Shown: in pieces, positions 7,039 through 13,288 of the stretch
Numbering within the stretch: the first letter of the stretch is position 1
Layout: each line of letters begins with the position of its first letter
From: Methanobacteriota archaeon
GTDB taxonomy: Archaea; Halobacteriota; Methanocellia; Methanocellales; Methanocellaceae
Direction: 5' to 3'
Assembly: GCA_023436075.1 (NCBI GenBank)
Contig: JAEZKS010000176.1
Coordinates: 1 to 15,251 of the forward strand
DNA length: 15,251 nt
Notes under the pieces: generated by a model
What the model saw: only the letters and a program-made list of their open reading frames with translations
Database searches by the model: none
Told to the model about the DNA's origin: nothing
Translations under genes and position numbers: made by a program

Positions 7039-7162
7039 TATGGATGTCACATGGCGGAAACGGTTGAAGCTGTGAGGATGTAGGCAACAGAGTAATCCCG
7101 GTCGGGCACGTGATGATAAAAAATAGACCAGTTAGCCTCTGTGGGCAACCGACGCATCCATG
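7039..7162. ncRNA. Candidate structured RNA with three nested stems
   Basis: Three pairs of complementary segments occur in perfect nested order within 125 bases. ATGGATG (7040-7046) pairs with CATCCAT (7155-7161), extendable by G-T pairs at both ends. CGGTTG (7061-7066) pairs with CAACCG (7146-7151). ACAGAG (7087-7092) pairs with CTCTGT (7137-7142). On one side the stems are separated by only 3 bases each (ACG and GGG); on the other by 14 and 20. The internal loop holds a small CCCGGTCGGG hairpin (7097-7106). The block is GC-richer than the AT-rich DNA beside it. It lies in the long gap between the signal peptidase stop and the transglutaminase promoter, so it could be a stand-alone RNA on either strand or the 3' UTR of the signal peptidase mRNA. 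I do not recognise a known riboswitch or RNA family. Confidence 0.35.
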
Positions 7163-7190
7163 CGATCACAAAGCTAATGCCGGGTTACCC

Positions 7191-7763
7191 TCAGAACGGC
7201 ATCAGCGATCGTATATGGCCAAGGTAGGGCACGTTGATCTTCGCCACGCCGATGATCCATTCCGGGCGGACGGGCTGGTAACGACAGATGCTCGAGTTCT
7301 GGTCCAGCTGGCCGTCGTTGTTGTCGCCCAGGGTGATGTAGCCAGACGCCGGAGCGGCCGGACCTCCGGGCCACATGGGCTCGGACTGGTTCACCCAGTA
7401 CATGGCGCGATGTATGACGGGCTTAACGCCAGGGTCTCCTCGCGGCCGGTACACGATGACGTCTCCCGGCAGGGCGTATGTAATGTGGTCGCCGGTCGCA
7501 TTTGCCGCTACGGACGTGATCACGTCGGTCCGGTCAAGCCCCTGTAAAAGAACGAGGTCGCCATTGTGCATGTGCGGGTACATGCTGTCCCCGACCACGC
7601 TGACGATCGGGGGCCATGTGCCTGAGTAGGCATACAGCAGCCCGCCGACAACTGCGACTATCAAGAGCGCTAACAGGACGTCGGTCATGAACTCGTAGAT
7701 GGCGGGGTGTTTCTCTGCGAATGCCCTGACGGGTTCCGGGAGCTTGATCTGCGGGAGCTTCAT
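7191..7763 (-). CDS. Signal peptidase I (archaeal type, family S26B)
   Basis: This 190-residue membrane protease removes signal peptides from exported proteins on the outer face of the membrane. After an amphipathic N-terminal stretch there is one membrane segment (about residues 28-46). The catalytic domain follows: VVGDSMYPHMHNGDLV with the nucleophile S60, PVIHRAMY with H118 in place of the bacterial lysine, and ITLGDNND with D147. This Ser-His-Asp arrangement is typical of archaeal Sec11-like enzymes. No ribosome binding site precedes the ATG at 7763. A TATA-like CTTAAG about 30 bases upstream (around 7791-7796) would produce a nearly leaderless mRNA. An alternative start at Met26, directly before the membrane segment, cannot be excluded. 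Several neighbouring products have signal peptides and are potential substrates. Confidence 0.92.
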   Translation of the reverse strand: MKLPQIKLPEPVRAFAEKHPAIYEFMTDVLLALLIVAVVGGLLYAYSGTWPPIVSVVGDSMYPHMHNGDLVLLQGLDRTDVITSVAANATGDHITYALPGDVIVYRPRGDPGVKPVIHRAMYWVNQSEPMWPGGPAAPASGYITLGDNNDGQLDQNSSICRYQPVRPEWIIGVAKINVPYLGHIRSLMPF

Positions 7764-7833
7764 TTGTGAAAAGCGTTATCCAGGTGATACCTTAAGTAGT
7801 TTATCTCACTATGACGATATTGCGCAGAGAGTA

Positions 7834-8385
7834 TCATGTGATTTGTTTCAAAAATCCCAGCCAGTACTTCGCATCCTCGATGCGACGTCGGCTGGCGGTG
7901 CTCCGGAGGTTGCAGTACTCTTTTTCCCCGACCAGGCTTTTCAGGCTCATGATCGCCCGCAGCAGCCCGGACGCCTCCCGGACCAGCTTCTTAGCTTCCT
8001 CGCGGGTCAGCGCATTGTTGTGCAGGGCCTCCTCGTCGGCTTTTTCGTGAGTCGAAAGCTTCCAGATGAGCTTTTGCACGTTCTCCTTCTCTTCATCGGT
8101 GAGACAGTCTTTCGACATCAGGTCCCAGACGATCTCGTGCAGCGGCACCTTCTGGCCGTTGAGCTCGAATTCGAAGGGAGTCATCACCCCGACCCAGACG
8201 AGCATCCGGTGCAGCCTGAGCTCCAGCTTCCTTCGTTCTTCCGGTGTGATGAGCCGCTGCCCGTCCTCTGGGGCCGGATCGGCCTTCCTGTACTCTTTCT
8301 TCAGCGCCCGGATGTCCCGGAGGACTCCCGACGGCGAAGTGCCCTTGATGGCTCGCCTGGATTGCTCGTCGATGGCCTGTGGCAT
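7834..8385 (-). CDS. Conserved soluble helical protein of unknown function (DUF5788-like)
   Basis: This 183-residue protein has no signal peptide or membrane segment. The N-terminal 55 residues are charged (ALKKEYRKADPAPEDGQRLI, then TPEERRKLELRLHRML). A core follows around VGVMTPFEFELNGQKVPLHE (65-84), then helices rich in Lys and Glu. The core resembles, from memory, a small archaeal family of uncharacterised proteins (DUF5788); I could not confirm this. The ATG at 8385 has an AGGTG site 6 bases upstream and a TATA-like CCTATTTAGC at 8424-8432, so it probably has its own promoter. Its stop is 70 bases before the signal peptidase start on the same strand, so the two may be partly cotranscribed. 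No catalytic motif is visible. Confidence 0.75.
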   Translation of the reverse strand: MPQAIDEQSRRAIKGTSPSGVLRDIRALKKEYRKADPAPEDGQRLITPEERRKLELRLHRMLVWVGVMTPFEFELNGQKVPLHEIVWDLMSKDCLTDEEKENVQKLIWKLSTHEKADEEALHNNALTREEAKKLVREASGLLRAIMSLKSLVGEKEYCNLRSTASRRRIEDAKYWLGFLKQIT

Positions 8386-8423
8386 GCACGCACCTGCAAA
8401 TGTGTTAAAATGTACACCGGCAA

Positions 8424-8432
8424 AGCTAAATA
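8424..8432 (-). promoter_or_regulatory. TATA-like box for the DUF5788-like gene
   Basis: Minus-strand CTATTTAGC about 40 bases before the ATG at 8385, giving a leader of about 15 bases that contains the AGGTG ribosome binding site. It lies between the terminator of the upstream operon and the gene. Confidence 0.35.
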
Positions 8433-8451
8433 GGTTTACGCTGCGGCGATC

Positions 8452-8478
8452 AAAAAATGGTTGACAGACGGTATCGTC
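8452..8478 (-). terminator. Hairpin and T-tract terminator of the prsW operon
   Basis: On the minus strand, just after the stop of the 45-residue gene, GACG and CGTC pair around ATAC (plus 8467-8478). About 10 bases later comes a run of six T (plus-strand A at 8452-8457). T-rich tracts are the main archaeal termination signal, and the hairpin is short. Confidence 0.45.
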
Positions 8479-8481
8479 CGA

Positions 8482-8619
8482 TTATTTCAGTTTCTTCTCG
8501 AGCTTCTTGAGCTTCTTCTTGGCAGACTCGCTGCCGCCGGCTGCAGCCTTTGCCAGGTCAGCGGCCTTTTCCTGCTTGACTTTCCTCAGCTTTTCCATCT
8601 GTTTCTTGCTCGTCGGCAT
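8482..8619 (-). CDS. Small lysine-rich protein, 45 residues
   Basis: The protein starts MPTSKKQMEKLRKVKQEK and ends SAKKKLKKLEKKLK. It has 15 lysines and one arginine against five acidic residues, so it is strongly basic. A helix-forming first half and last third are joined by a flexible AAAGGSES hinge. The ribosome binding site AGGTGA is 6 bases before the ATG and overlaps the TAG stop of the upstream prsW gene (9 bases between the genes), so translation is probably coupled to the membrane protease. Codons are GC-ending, like the neighbours. I do not recognise a family. The charge suggests nucleic-acid, ribosome or membrane-surface binding; this is inference. Confidence 0.65.
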   Translation of the reverse strand: MPTSKKQMEKLRKVKQEKAADLAKAAAGGSESAKKKLKKLEKKLK

Positions 8620-8628
8620 TATTGTCAC

Positions 8629-10161
8629 CTATCCTTCAGGCTTTGGCCCGCGTTTCATCAGCCGGCCTTTTAACCTTAGCTGAAGAATGGCGCCAATGAT
8701 TATGTATATTGTGGTCAGCCCTACGGTGTACAGCGGGTCGAACAGCGGCACCGGGATGCCCAGGCCGGTTTCCATGGCGGAGCCGAGGATCACGAGCAGG
8801 TTGCCCATGCTATGGAGAAACATGGCGATGGGCAGGCCGATCATGAACGCGAGCAGCGTGTGACGCCGGAGGCCAGGATGCGACTTGAAGAAGCCGATGA
8901 TGCCGCCCAGCGCGGCGGTGAAGCACCCGTGGGAGAGCGAGCCGAGAAACGAGCGGTACAGGATCAGGTACACCCACGGGAGCAAGCCTCCCGCATCGAC
9001 GGGGTTGTAGCGCGCCACGAAGTACAGCCAGTTCTCGACGAACGCGAACCCCATGCCCACGGCGAAGCCGAAGATGATGCCGTCGAAGGCCGAGTCGTAC
9101 TCGTGGTGGCCGGAGAGGACCAGCAGGCCCAGTCCCTTGGCGGTCTCCTCCACGACAGGGGCCACCAGCACGGCGGAGATGGCCAGCGCCAGCGAGGTGG
9201 AGCCGACGAAGAGGTCGATGCCTTGCAAGACAGTGGTGTTCACGAAGAAGGCGACGAGGGTGGACATCACGCCCCACATGAACATGGCAAACACGAACCG
9301 GAATGGCTCGCGTTGGTAATAGTCGGCCAGCCATGCGATCACCAGGAAGATGAGCGGCATGAAGATGGCGGCCACGCCGCCGATGAAAAAGATGAGGATG
9401 CCGATGTCCTGGCGGACGCCCCGGAGCACGATGGCCAGGATCAGCAGGATCAGCACTGAGCCGAGGAGCAGCTCAGCTGTCCAGAAGAACGGCGTAAGGA
9501 TGATGTCGGCGATCTTCTCTGCCATCGGGCGGGCTCTCATGATCGGGAAAAAGAGCGTCTTGAAGGTGTATTCGCCTGCCTCCTCATGACGGGCACTGGC
9601 TGCCTTCGCGAGTGTCCCGGCCATCACGACGGCCAGGATGATCAGCAGAAGAATAGCCATAGGGACGCCGATGATGGACAGCGTCGACTTCATGGACCGT
9701 TCGTAGGCAGACCAGTCCTCACTCACATGGAAAATCCGTCCTGAGAACCCCGAAGAAGATAGCCCTATCAGGGCAAACGTGTCGGTCTCGTTAGTCTTGC
9801 CAGTATAGTTGAAGTCCGCCGGATAGGTGAAGACCTTCGTCTCGCCCGGGCTCAGCGTCCCGAAAGAGGTGATCACGTTCCACTGGTCGTCCCGCAGGAT
9901 CGCGAGCCGGACGTCCATGTTAGAGCTACGGCGATTGGTCACCTCAAAGGTCAGATCTTTCGTGCCGCTCGGGTCACCGAAGGAGAAGTCGGCAGGGCTG
10001 GTCATGCGAGCGCTCAGCGATCCGTCCCGGAAAATGCCCGCAGGATAAGTCTTATAGTCGGACAGAGGCTGAGCCAGCGCCGGCATAGCTATGAGCGAAA
10101 CGAGCACGACGAATGCCACCGTCATGAAAGCGAGGGGCCGTTTTCCGCTCTTCCGGAACAT
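8629..10161 (-). CDS. PrsW-family intramembrane protease with an extracytoplasmic N-terminal domain
   Basis: This is a 510-residue protein when started at the ATG at 10161, which places a normal signal sequence (KRPLAFMTVAFVVLVSLIAM, cleavage near ALA at 28-30) at the N-terminus. The frame stays open 47 codons further upstream, but that extension has no signal-like or family-like character. Residues about 35-155 form a beta-rich exported domain (LTFEVTNRRSSNMDVRLAIL, GTLSPGETKVFTY) resembling CARDB or other Ig-like folds. One membrane segment (163-185) precedes the multi-pass PrsW core: PVVEETAKG (E338, E339), FAFVENWLY (E376), HGCFTAALGG (H411) and FLHSMGN (H450), the conserved acidic and histidine motifs of this protease family. 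In Bacillus, PrsW cleaves an anti-sigma factor; archaea lack such sigma factors, so the substrate here is unknown. It is followed 9 bases later by the 45-residue gene. Confidence 0.88.
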   Translation of the reverse strand: MFRKSGKRPLAFMTVAFVVLVSLIAMPALAQPLSDYKTYPAGIFRDGSLSARMTSPADFSFGDPSGTKDLTFEVTNRRSSNMDVRLAILRDDQWNVITSFGTLSPGETKVFTYPADFNYTGKTNETDTFALIGLSSSGFSGRIFHVSEDWSAYERSMKSTLSIIGVPMAILLLIILAVVMAGTLAKAASARHEEAGEYTFKTLFFPIMRARPMAEKIADIILTPFFWTAELLLGSVLILLILAIVLRGVRQDIGILIFFIGGVAAIFMPLIFLVIAWLADYYQREPFRFVFAMFMWGVMSTLVAFFVNTTVLQGIDLFVGSTSLALAISAVLVAPVVEETAKGLGLLVLSGHHEYDSAFDGIIFGFAVGMGFAFVENWLYFVARYNPVDAGGLLPWVYLILYRSFLGSLSHGCFTAALGGIIGFFKSHPGLRRHTLLAFMIGLPIAMFLHSMGNLLVILGSAMETGLGIPVPLFDPLYTVGLTTIYIIIGAILQLRLKGRLMKRGPKPEG

Positions 10162-10185
10162 CAATTTTCCAGTATGCGTCCGGAT

Positions 10186-10193
10186 GCATAAAA
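10186..10193 (-). promoter_or_regulatory. TATA box of the prsW operon
   Basis: Minus-strand CTTTTATGC region centred about 29 bases before the ATG at 10161. This predicts a leaderless or nearly leaderless transcript, consistent with only a weak GGAAAA ribosome binding site. It also supports the start at 10161 over the longer frame. Confidence 0.5.
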
Positions 10194-10213
10194 GGATTCC
10201 GTGACGGCAAGGC

Positions 10214-10225
10214 ATATGCGCATAT
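10214..10225. promoter_or_regulatory. Perfect 12-base palindrome upstream of prsW
   Basis: ATATGCGCATAT reads the same on both strands. It lies about 20 bases upstream of the prsW TATA box, a plausible activator or repressor site. It overlaps a second AT-rich box (TTTAAATATG on the minus strand) that could be an alternative promoter. Confidence 0.3.
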
Positions 10226-10345
10226 TTAAACATCGCGGCGGAGACTCTATCCTTCAGGGCTGGGAGGCACCAGAGCTTTCCGAAACACTTTTCAACATGC
10301 AACGCCTCCGAAAACTATTTTTCCCATTATTGTAAATAAATTGGT

Positions 10346-11483
10346 GTGATACGTTGCCTTGCCTTCAAGCTCCAGATATCCGTCGATGATGCAGCGAACC
10401 TTCTCGACACGATGCGAGAGTACACTAAGGCGTTCAACACCTCTGCGAAGTGGGGCTTTTCTAACAAGACGTGGAATAAACTGGAGAACCACAAGGCCAC
10501 ATATCGCACTGTACGTGCAGAGAGCAAACTTAACAGTAGCTTCGTGCAATGCGCCCGCGATTGTGCATGTGAGGCGCTGAAATCGGTCAAGTGCAAAACG
10601 CTCCCAAAGAGAAGGACGTTCGGATCGATGCGGCTTAATCACAACCTCATCAGGGTCAACCTCATCCACGGCCTTGCTTCTATCAGTGCCACGGTCGGAA
10701 GAGTCAAGACTACGTTCACGATTCCCGAACACTATAAGCAGTATCTAGAATGGAACATCAGAGGAAGCAATCTCTGTTTCCGCGATGGCGTTTTCTACCT
10801 GCACGTCAGCATGGAGACTTCTGATCCGGCACCAGTCGTAGAGAGTAAAGTGTTGGGCATCGACAGGGGCATCGTGAACGTCGCTGTCACAAGCGACAAC
10901 AAATTTTATAATAGCAAAGTGGTCAAGAACTGCCGTGCTCGCTATGCGAAGCTCCGATCAGAATTGCAGTCCAAAGGCACTCGATCCGCTAAGAGGAAAC
11001 TCAAAAAGATGAGCGGTAGAGAGAGAGAGAGAGAGACGGTTTGTGACTGATGTGAACCACTGCATCACAAAGAAGATCATTGAGACGGAGTATTCCGTGT
11101 TCGCACTGGAAGACCTAACCAGTATCCGCGTCAAAAAACGAAGGGGTGTAGAGATGAACAGGAAACTGAACAACTGGAGCTTTTACCAGTTCGAGCAGTT
11201 TTTGAGGTACAAGGCCGAAGCTCTCGGTAAGAGAGTCGTGCTTGTCGATAGCCGCTATACGAGCCAGAAGTGCTCTTGTTGCGGTCACACGTACAAGGGA
11301 AACCGCAACGGCCCCGACTTTCACTGTCAAAATTGTGGATTGCATATTCACTCCGATCTCAACGCCAGTCGAAATATTGCCCACGCCGGTATATCTCGCA
11401 TGGGTGGGCTGCCTGTCAACCAGCCTAATGTAATGCCCAGCGTGGTAGTTACAAGCCACAGCCTTTCAAGGCTTGGTAGTTGA
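10346..11483 (+). pseudogene. tnpB: tnpB (RNA-guided nuclease of IS200/IS605), frame broken in an AG repeat
   Basis: The first frame (GTG at 10346, stop at 11050) gives 234 residues with the TnpB N-terminus (IRCLAFKLQ, then the REYTKAFN motif) and RuvC-I (VLGIDRGIVNVAV, D173). The second frame, readable from a GTG at 11043 to 11483, gives FVTDVNHCITKK, RuvC-II (FALEDLTS, catalytic E), the zinc finger CSCCGH...CQNCG, and RuvC-III (HSDLNASRN, catalytic D). Joined at SGRERRFVTDVNH they make a full-length TnpB of about 370 residues. The only lesion is the dinucleotide run at 11018-11036: after AGC GGT the 19-base (AG)9A tract puts translation into the frame ending TVCD. A tract of 15 or 21 bases would restore the frame. 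The GTG at 11043 overlaps the upstream stop (GTGACTGA), so re-initiation giving a split protein is possible. No other damage is seen. Confidence 0.85.
11018..11036 (+). repeat. (AG)n dinucleotide tract inside tnpB
   Basis: Nine and a half AG units (19 bases) encode Arg-Glu repeats where family members read SGRERRF. Gain of one AG unit, or loss of two, would restore the tnpB reading frame. Tracts of this length are prone to slippage during replication. Confidence 0.9.
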
Positions 11484-11484
11484 C
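11452..11484 (+). other. Right end of the tnpB element, candidate omega-RNA 3' hairpin
   Basis: CAAGCC (11452-11457) and GGCTTG (11470-11475) are perfect 6-base arms; a competing short hairpin GCCTT-TC-AAGGC sits at 11461-11472. GTAGTTGAC (11476-11484) follows and includes the tnpB stop. In this family the guide RNA scaffold overlaps the end of tnpB and this hairpin, and the guide is read from the DNA just beyond the element. Confidence 0.55.
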
Positions 11485-11494
11485 GTATATATAC
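11485..11494 (+). promoter_or_regulatory. TATA box of the cyclophilin gene, touching the insertion element
   Basis: GTATATATAC is a perfect palindromic TATA box starting directly after the element's GTAGTTGAC end. Its centre is about 34 bases before the GTG start at 11524, giving a leader of about 7-10 bases that includes the GGTGA ribosome binding site. Any upstream BRE would now consist of insertion-element sequence. Confidence 0.55.
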
Positions 11495-11523
11495 TATGAG
11501 CGAAATCTCAGCACGGTGATCTT

Positions 11524-11952
11524 GTGAAGAAAGCAGTGATAGAGACCGACAAGGGAAATATCGAGCTGGTGCTATTCGACAAAGAGGCGCCCAACACGGT
11601 GAAGAACTTCGAGAAGCTGGCCAACTCGGGCTTCTACAACGGGCTGAAGTTCCACCGGGTGATCCCCGACTTCGTCATCCAGGGCGGCTGCCCGAAAGGC
11701 GACGGCACTGGCGGCCCGGGGTACACGATCAAGTGCGAGATCAACCCGCATAAGCACGGGACCGGCGCGCTCTCCATGGCCCACGCGGGCAAGGACACAG
11801 GCGGCAGCCAGTTCTTCATTACCCACTCGCCGCAGCCTCACCTCGACGGCAAACACACCGTGTTTGGCAAGGTCGAGAAGGGCATGGAAGTGGTGAACAA
11901 GATCAAGGCCGGCGACGTGATGCGGAAAGTCACCGTCACCACCACGCCCTGA
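11524..11952 (+). CDS. Cyclophilin-type peptidyl-prolyl cis-trans isomerase
   Basis: This 142-residue single-domain cytoplasmic foldase (EC 5.2.1.8) has no signal peptide or membrane segment. It shows the cyclophilin core: TVKNFEKLANSGFYNGLKFH, FHRVIPDFVIQGG with catalytic R45 and Q53, GALSMAHAG, SQFFIT (F98), and HLDGKHTVFGKV. The position of the human cyclophilin A tryptophan before LDGKH is His106, a common change in microbial members that lowers cyclosporin binding. The GTG at 11524 follows GGTGA by 4-5 bases. It is transcribed from a promoter immediately beyond the tnpB element. The next gene on the same strand has its own TATA-like box, so this is probably a single-gene transcript. Confidence 0.95.
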   Translation: MKKAVIETDKGNIELVLFDKEAPNTVKNFEKLANSGFYNGLKFHRVIPDFVIQGGCPKGDGTGGPGYTIKCEINPHKHGTGALSMAHAGKDTGGSQFFITHSPQPHLDGKHTVFGKVEKGMEVVNKIKAGDVMRKVTVTTTP

Positions 11953-11970
11953 TCGCAAAAAACAGAAACC

Positions 11971-11979
11971 GTTATTAAG
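11971..11979 (+). promoter_or_regulatory. TATA-like box of the acyltransferase gene
   Basis: GTTATTAAG lies about 40 bases before the proposed GTG start at 12015 and 19 bases after the cyclophilin stop. Predicted transcription start is near 12000, leaving a short leader containing AGGTGG. Confidence 0.4.
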
Positions 11980-12014
11980 AACCTGCGCCTTCATCCGCGC
12001 GACAGGTGGTCTGG

Positions 12015-13181
12015 GTGGAAGCGCAGGGCAACATTACAAAATCGGTAGCCTCCGTAGTGACGGCGCCGAAATCGCGTGTGTATTTTCTGGACAGCCTGAA
12101 GGTCCTGCTGGCGGTGCTCGTCGTGCTGCATCACGCAGGCCAGCCCTACGGGCCTGGCGGCGACTGGTGGGTTGCCTCCGAGCCACTGGACGCCCTCGGC
12201 TTCATCGTGCTAGGGCTGTTCTTCAGCATTAATTCGGCGTTCTTCATGGGCCTGTTCTTCATGATCTCCGCCTACTTCGTGCCCGGCTCGGTCGATCGTA
12301 AGGGCCCGATGAAGTTCCTGGGAGACCGGATCGCCCGGTTCGGCACGCCCATACTCATCTTCGCGCTGGGCGTATTTCCGGTCATGTCGTACCTGCTCTA
12401 CGATAGCGGCCAGCCGTTCCTGGATTACTACGTGGGCTACGTGAACATTTTTAACACGGACAACGGCCTGTCACTGGGCCACCTGTGGTTCCTGGCCATG
12501 CTCCTGATCTTTTCGATCGGCTACCTGGCAATGCGATTGACTGCAAGCCAGTCGCCGTGGCATAAAAGTAGCTTTCCGGGCAACAGGAGCATCCTGGCAT
12601 TCGCCGCAGTCATGGCGGCCGTCACGTTCGCTATACGGATAGCCTCGCCGGTCAACGAATGGTTTCCTATATTCCATTTGTTCGAGCCGGCGCACATCGT
12701 CCAGTACGTGATGCTGTTCGCTGCAGGCATCGTCGCGTACCGCGGCGGATGGATCGAAGACATCCCGGCGGCCACGGCCAGGTACCGGTGGCGGGTGTCC
12801 GGGCTAATGGTGCTGGCTACCCCGGTGCTGTATGTCGTGTTTGGCGACGTGACGGGAGACGGCGGGCTGACGCTGGCGTCATTCGCGGATTCGCTGCGGG
12901 AGACGCTGCTCTGCATCGGCCTGTGCATCGGCCTGCTGTCGCTGTTCAAGAATAGATATAACTGGCAGAACAAGCTGACGAAAGTCCTCTCCGACAACGC
13001 GTTCACCGTCTACCTGATCCACATCCCGGTCGTGGTCTTCCTGCAATGGCTGCTGGTCGGGGTCGAGATCCATCCGTTGCTCAAATTCGTCATCGTGGGC
13101 GCTATAGGAGTTCCCTTGACATTCGCGCTCAGTCATCTTGTCGTAAGAAGGCTGCCGTATGCGAAGGCTATACTCGGATAA
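12015..13181 (+). CDS. Acyltransferase family 3 membrane protein
   Basis: This 388-residue integral membrane protein has about ten hydrophobic segments, the usual number for acyltransferase-3 (OafA/OpgC type). It begins with the diagnostic segment YFLDSLKVLLAVLVVLHH. The second His of the HH pair sits 11 residues after Lys29, the spacing of the catalytic Arg...His in this family, so Lys replaces the usual Arg. GHLWFLAMLLI and AFTVYLIHIPVVV are further family-like segments. These enzymes move acyl groups (acetyl, succinyl and others) from the cytoplasm onto extracytoplasmic glycans or lipids; the substrate here is unknown. Start choice: AGGTGG at 12004-12009 lies 5 bases before GTG 12015, whereas the GTG at 12006 overlaps that site. 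The plus gene converges with the toroid-repeat gene across a 106-base gap. Confidence 0.85.
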   Translation: MEAQGNITKSVASVVTAPKSRVYFLDSLKVLLAVLVVLHHAGQPYGPGGDWWVASEPLDALGFIVLGLFFSINSAFFMGLFFMISAYFVPGSVDRKGPMKFLGDRIARFGTPILIFALGVFPVMSYLLYDSGQPFLDYYVGYVNIFNTDNGLSLGHLWFLAMLLIFSIGYLAMRLTASQSPWHKSSFPGNRSILAFAAVMAAVTFAIRIASPVNEWFPIFHLFEPAHIVQYVMLFAAGIVAYRGGWIEDIPAATARYRWRVSGLMVLATPVLYVVFGDVTGDGGLTLASFADSLRETLLCIGLCIGLLSLFKNRYNWQNKLTKVLSDNAFTVYLIHIPVVVFLQWLLVGVEIHPLLKFVIVGAIGVPLTFALSHLVVRRLPYAKAILG

Positions 13182-13201
13182 TGAAGCCCGGCCTGACCTG
13201 C

Positions 13202-13288
13202 CTGCTGTGACTATCAGCAGCTGCTTGCTTCAAACTGGCCGGCCGCCTGTACGCGGAGGACCGCGGCACCACCATGCGCCGTACAGGC
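13202..13288. terminator. Hairpins in the gap between convergent genes
   Basis: Two inverted repeats fill the gap. CTGCTG (13202-13207) pairs with CAGCAG (13215-13220). GCCTGTACG (13245-13253) pairs perfectly over 9 bases with CGTACAGGC (13280-13288), enclosing a smaller GCGG-AGGA-CCGC hairpin. The right arm overlaps the first base of the minus-strand stop codon. There is no strong T-run, so this is better described as a structured convergent 3' region than a classic archaeal terminator. Confidence 0.45.

Larger units (their letters stand above)
10346..11484 (+). mobile_element. IS1341-type element (IS200/IS605 superfamily), tnpB only
   Basis: The element carries tnpB and no tnpA, so it could move only if a TnpA is supplied from elsewhere. 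The right end is recognisable: an RNA-like hairpin (11452-11475) followed by GGTAGTTGAC, the type of terminal sequence these elements carry, ending at about 11484. The left end cannot be placed; it lies somewhere between the prsW promoter and the tnpB start (about 10230-10345), so the given start is simply the start of tnpB. The tnpB codons are less GC-rich in third position than the adjacent cyclophilin and pyruvate carboxylase genes, which fits acquisition. Confidence 0.8.

Noticed and set aside
7110..7547. 145-residue plus-strand open frame over the signal peptidase gene
   Set aside because: It is a shadow of the signal peptidase, whose catalytic motifs are all present on the minus strand.
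8629..10258. Direct repeat CTATCCTTCAGG at 8629-8640 and 10247-10258
   Set aside because: A 12-base repeat is expected several times by chance in a window this size. The first copy is simply the end of the prsW coding region.
8629..10302. Longer form of the PrsW protein starting 47 codons upstream
   Set aside because: The extension has no family-like sequence and would put the signal peptide inside the protein. The TATA box at 10186-10193 lies downstream of that start.
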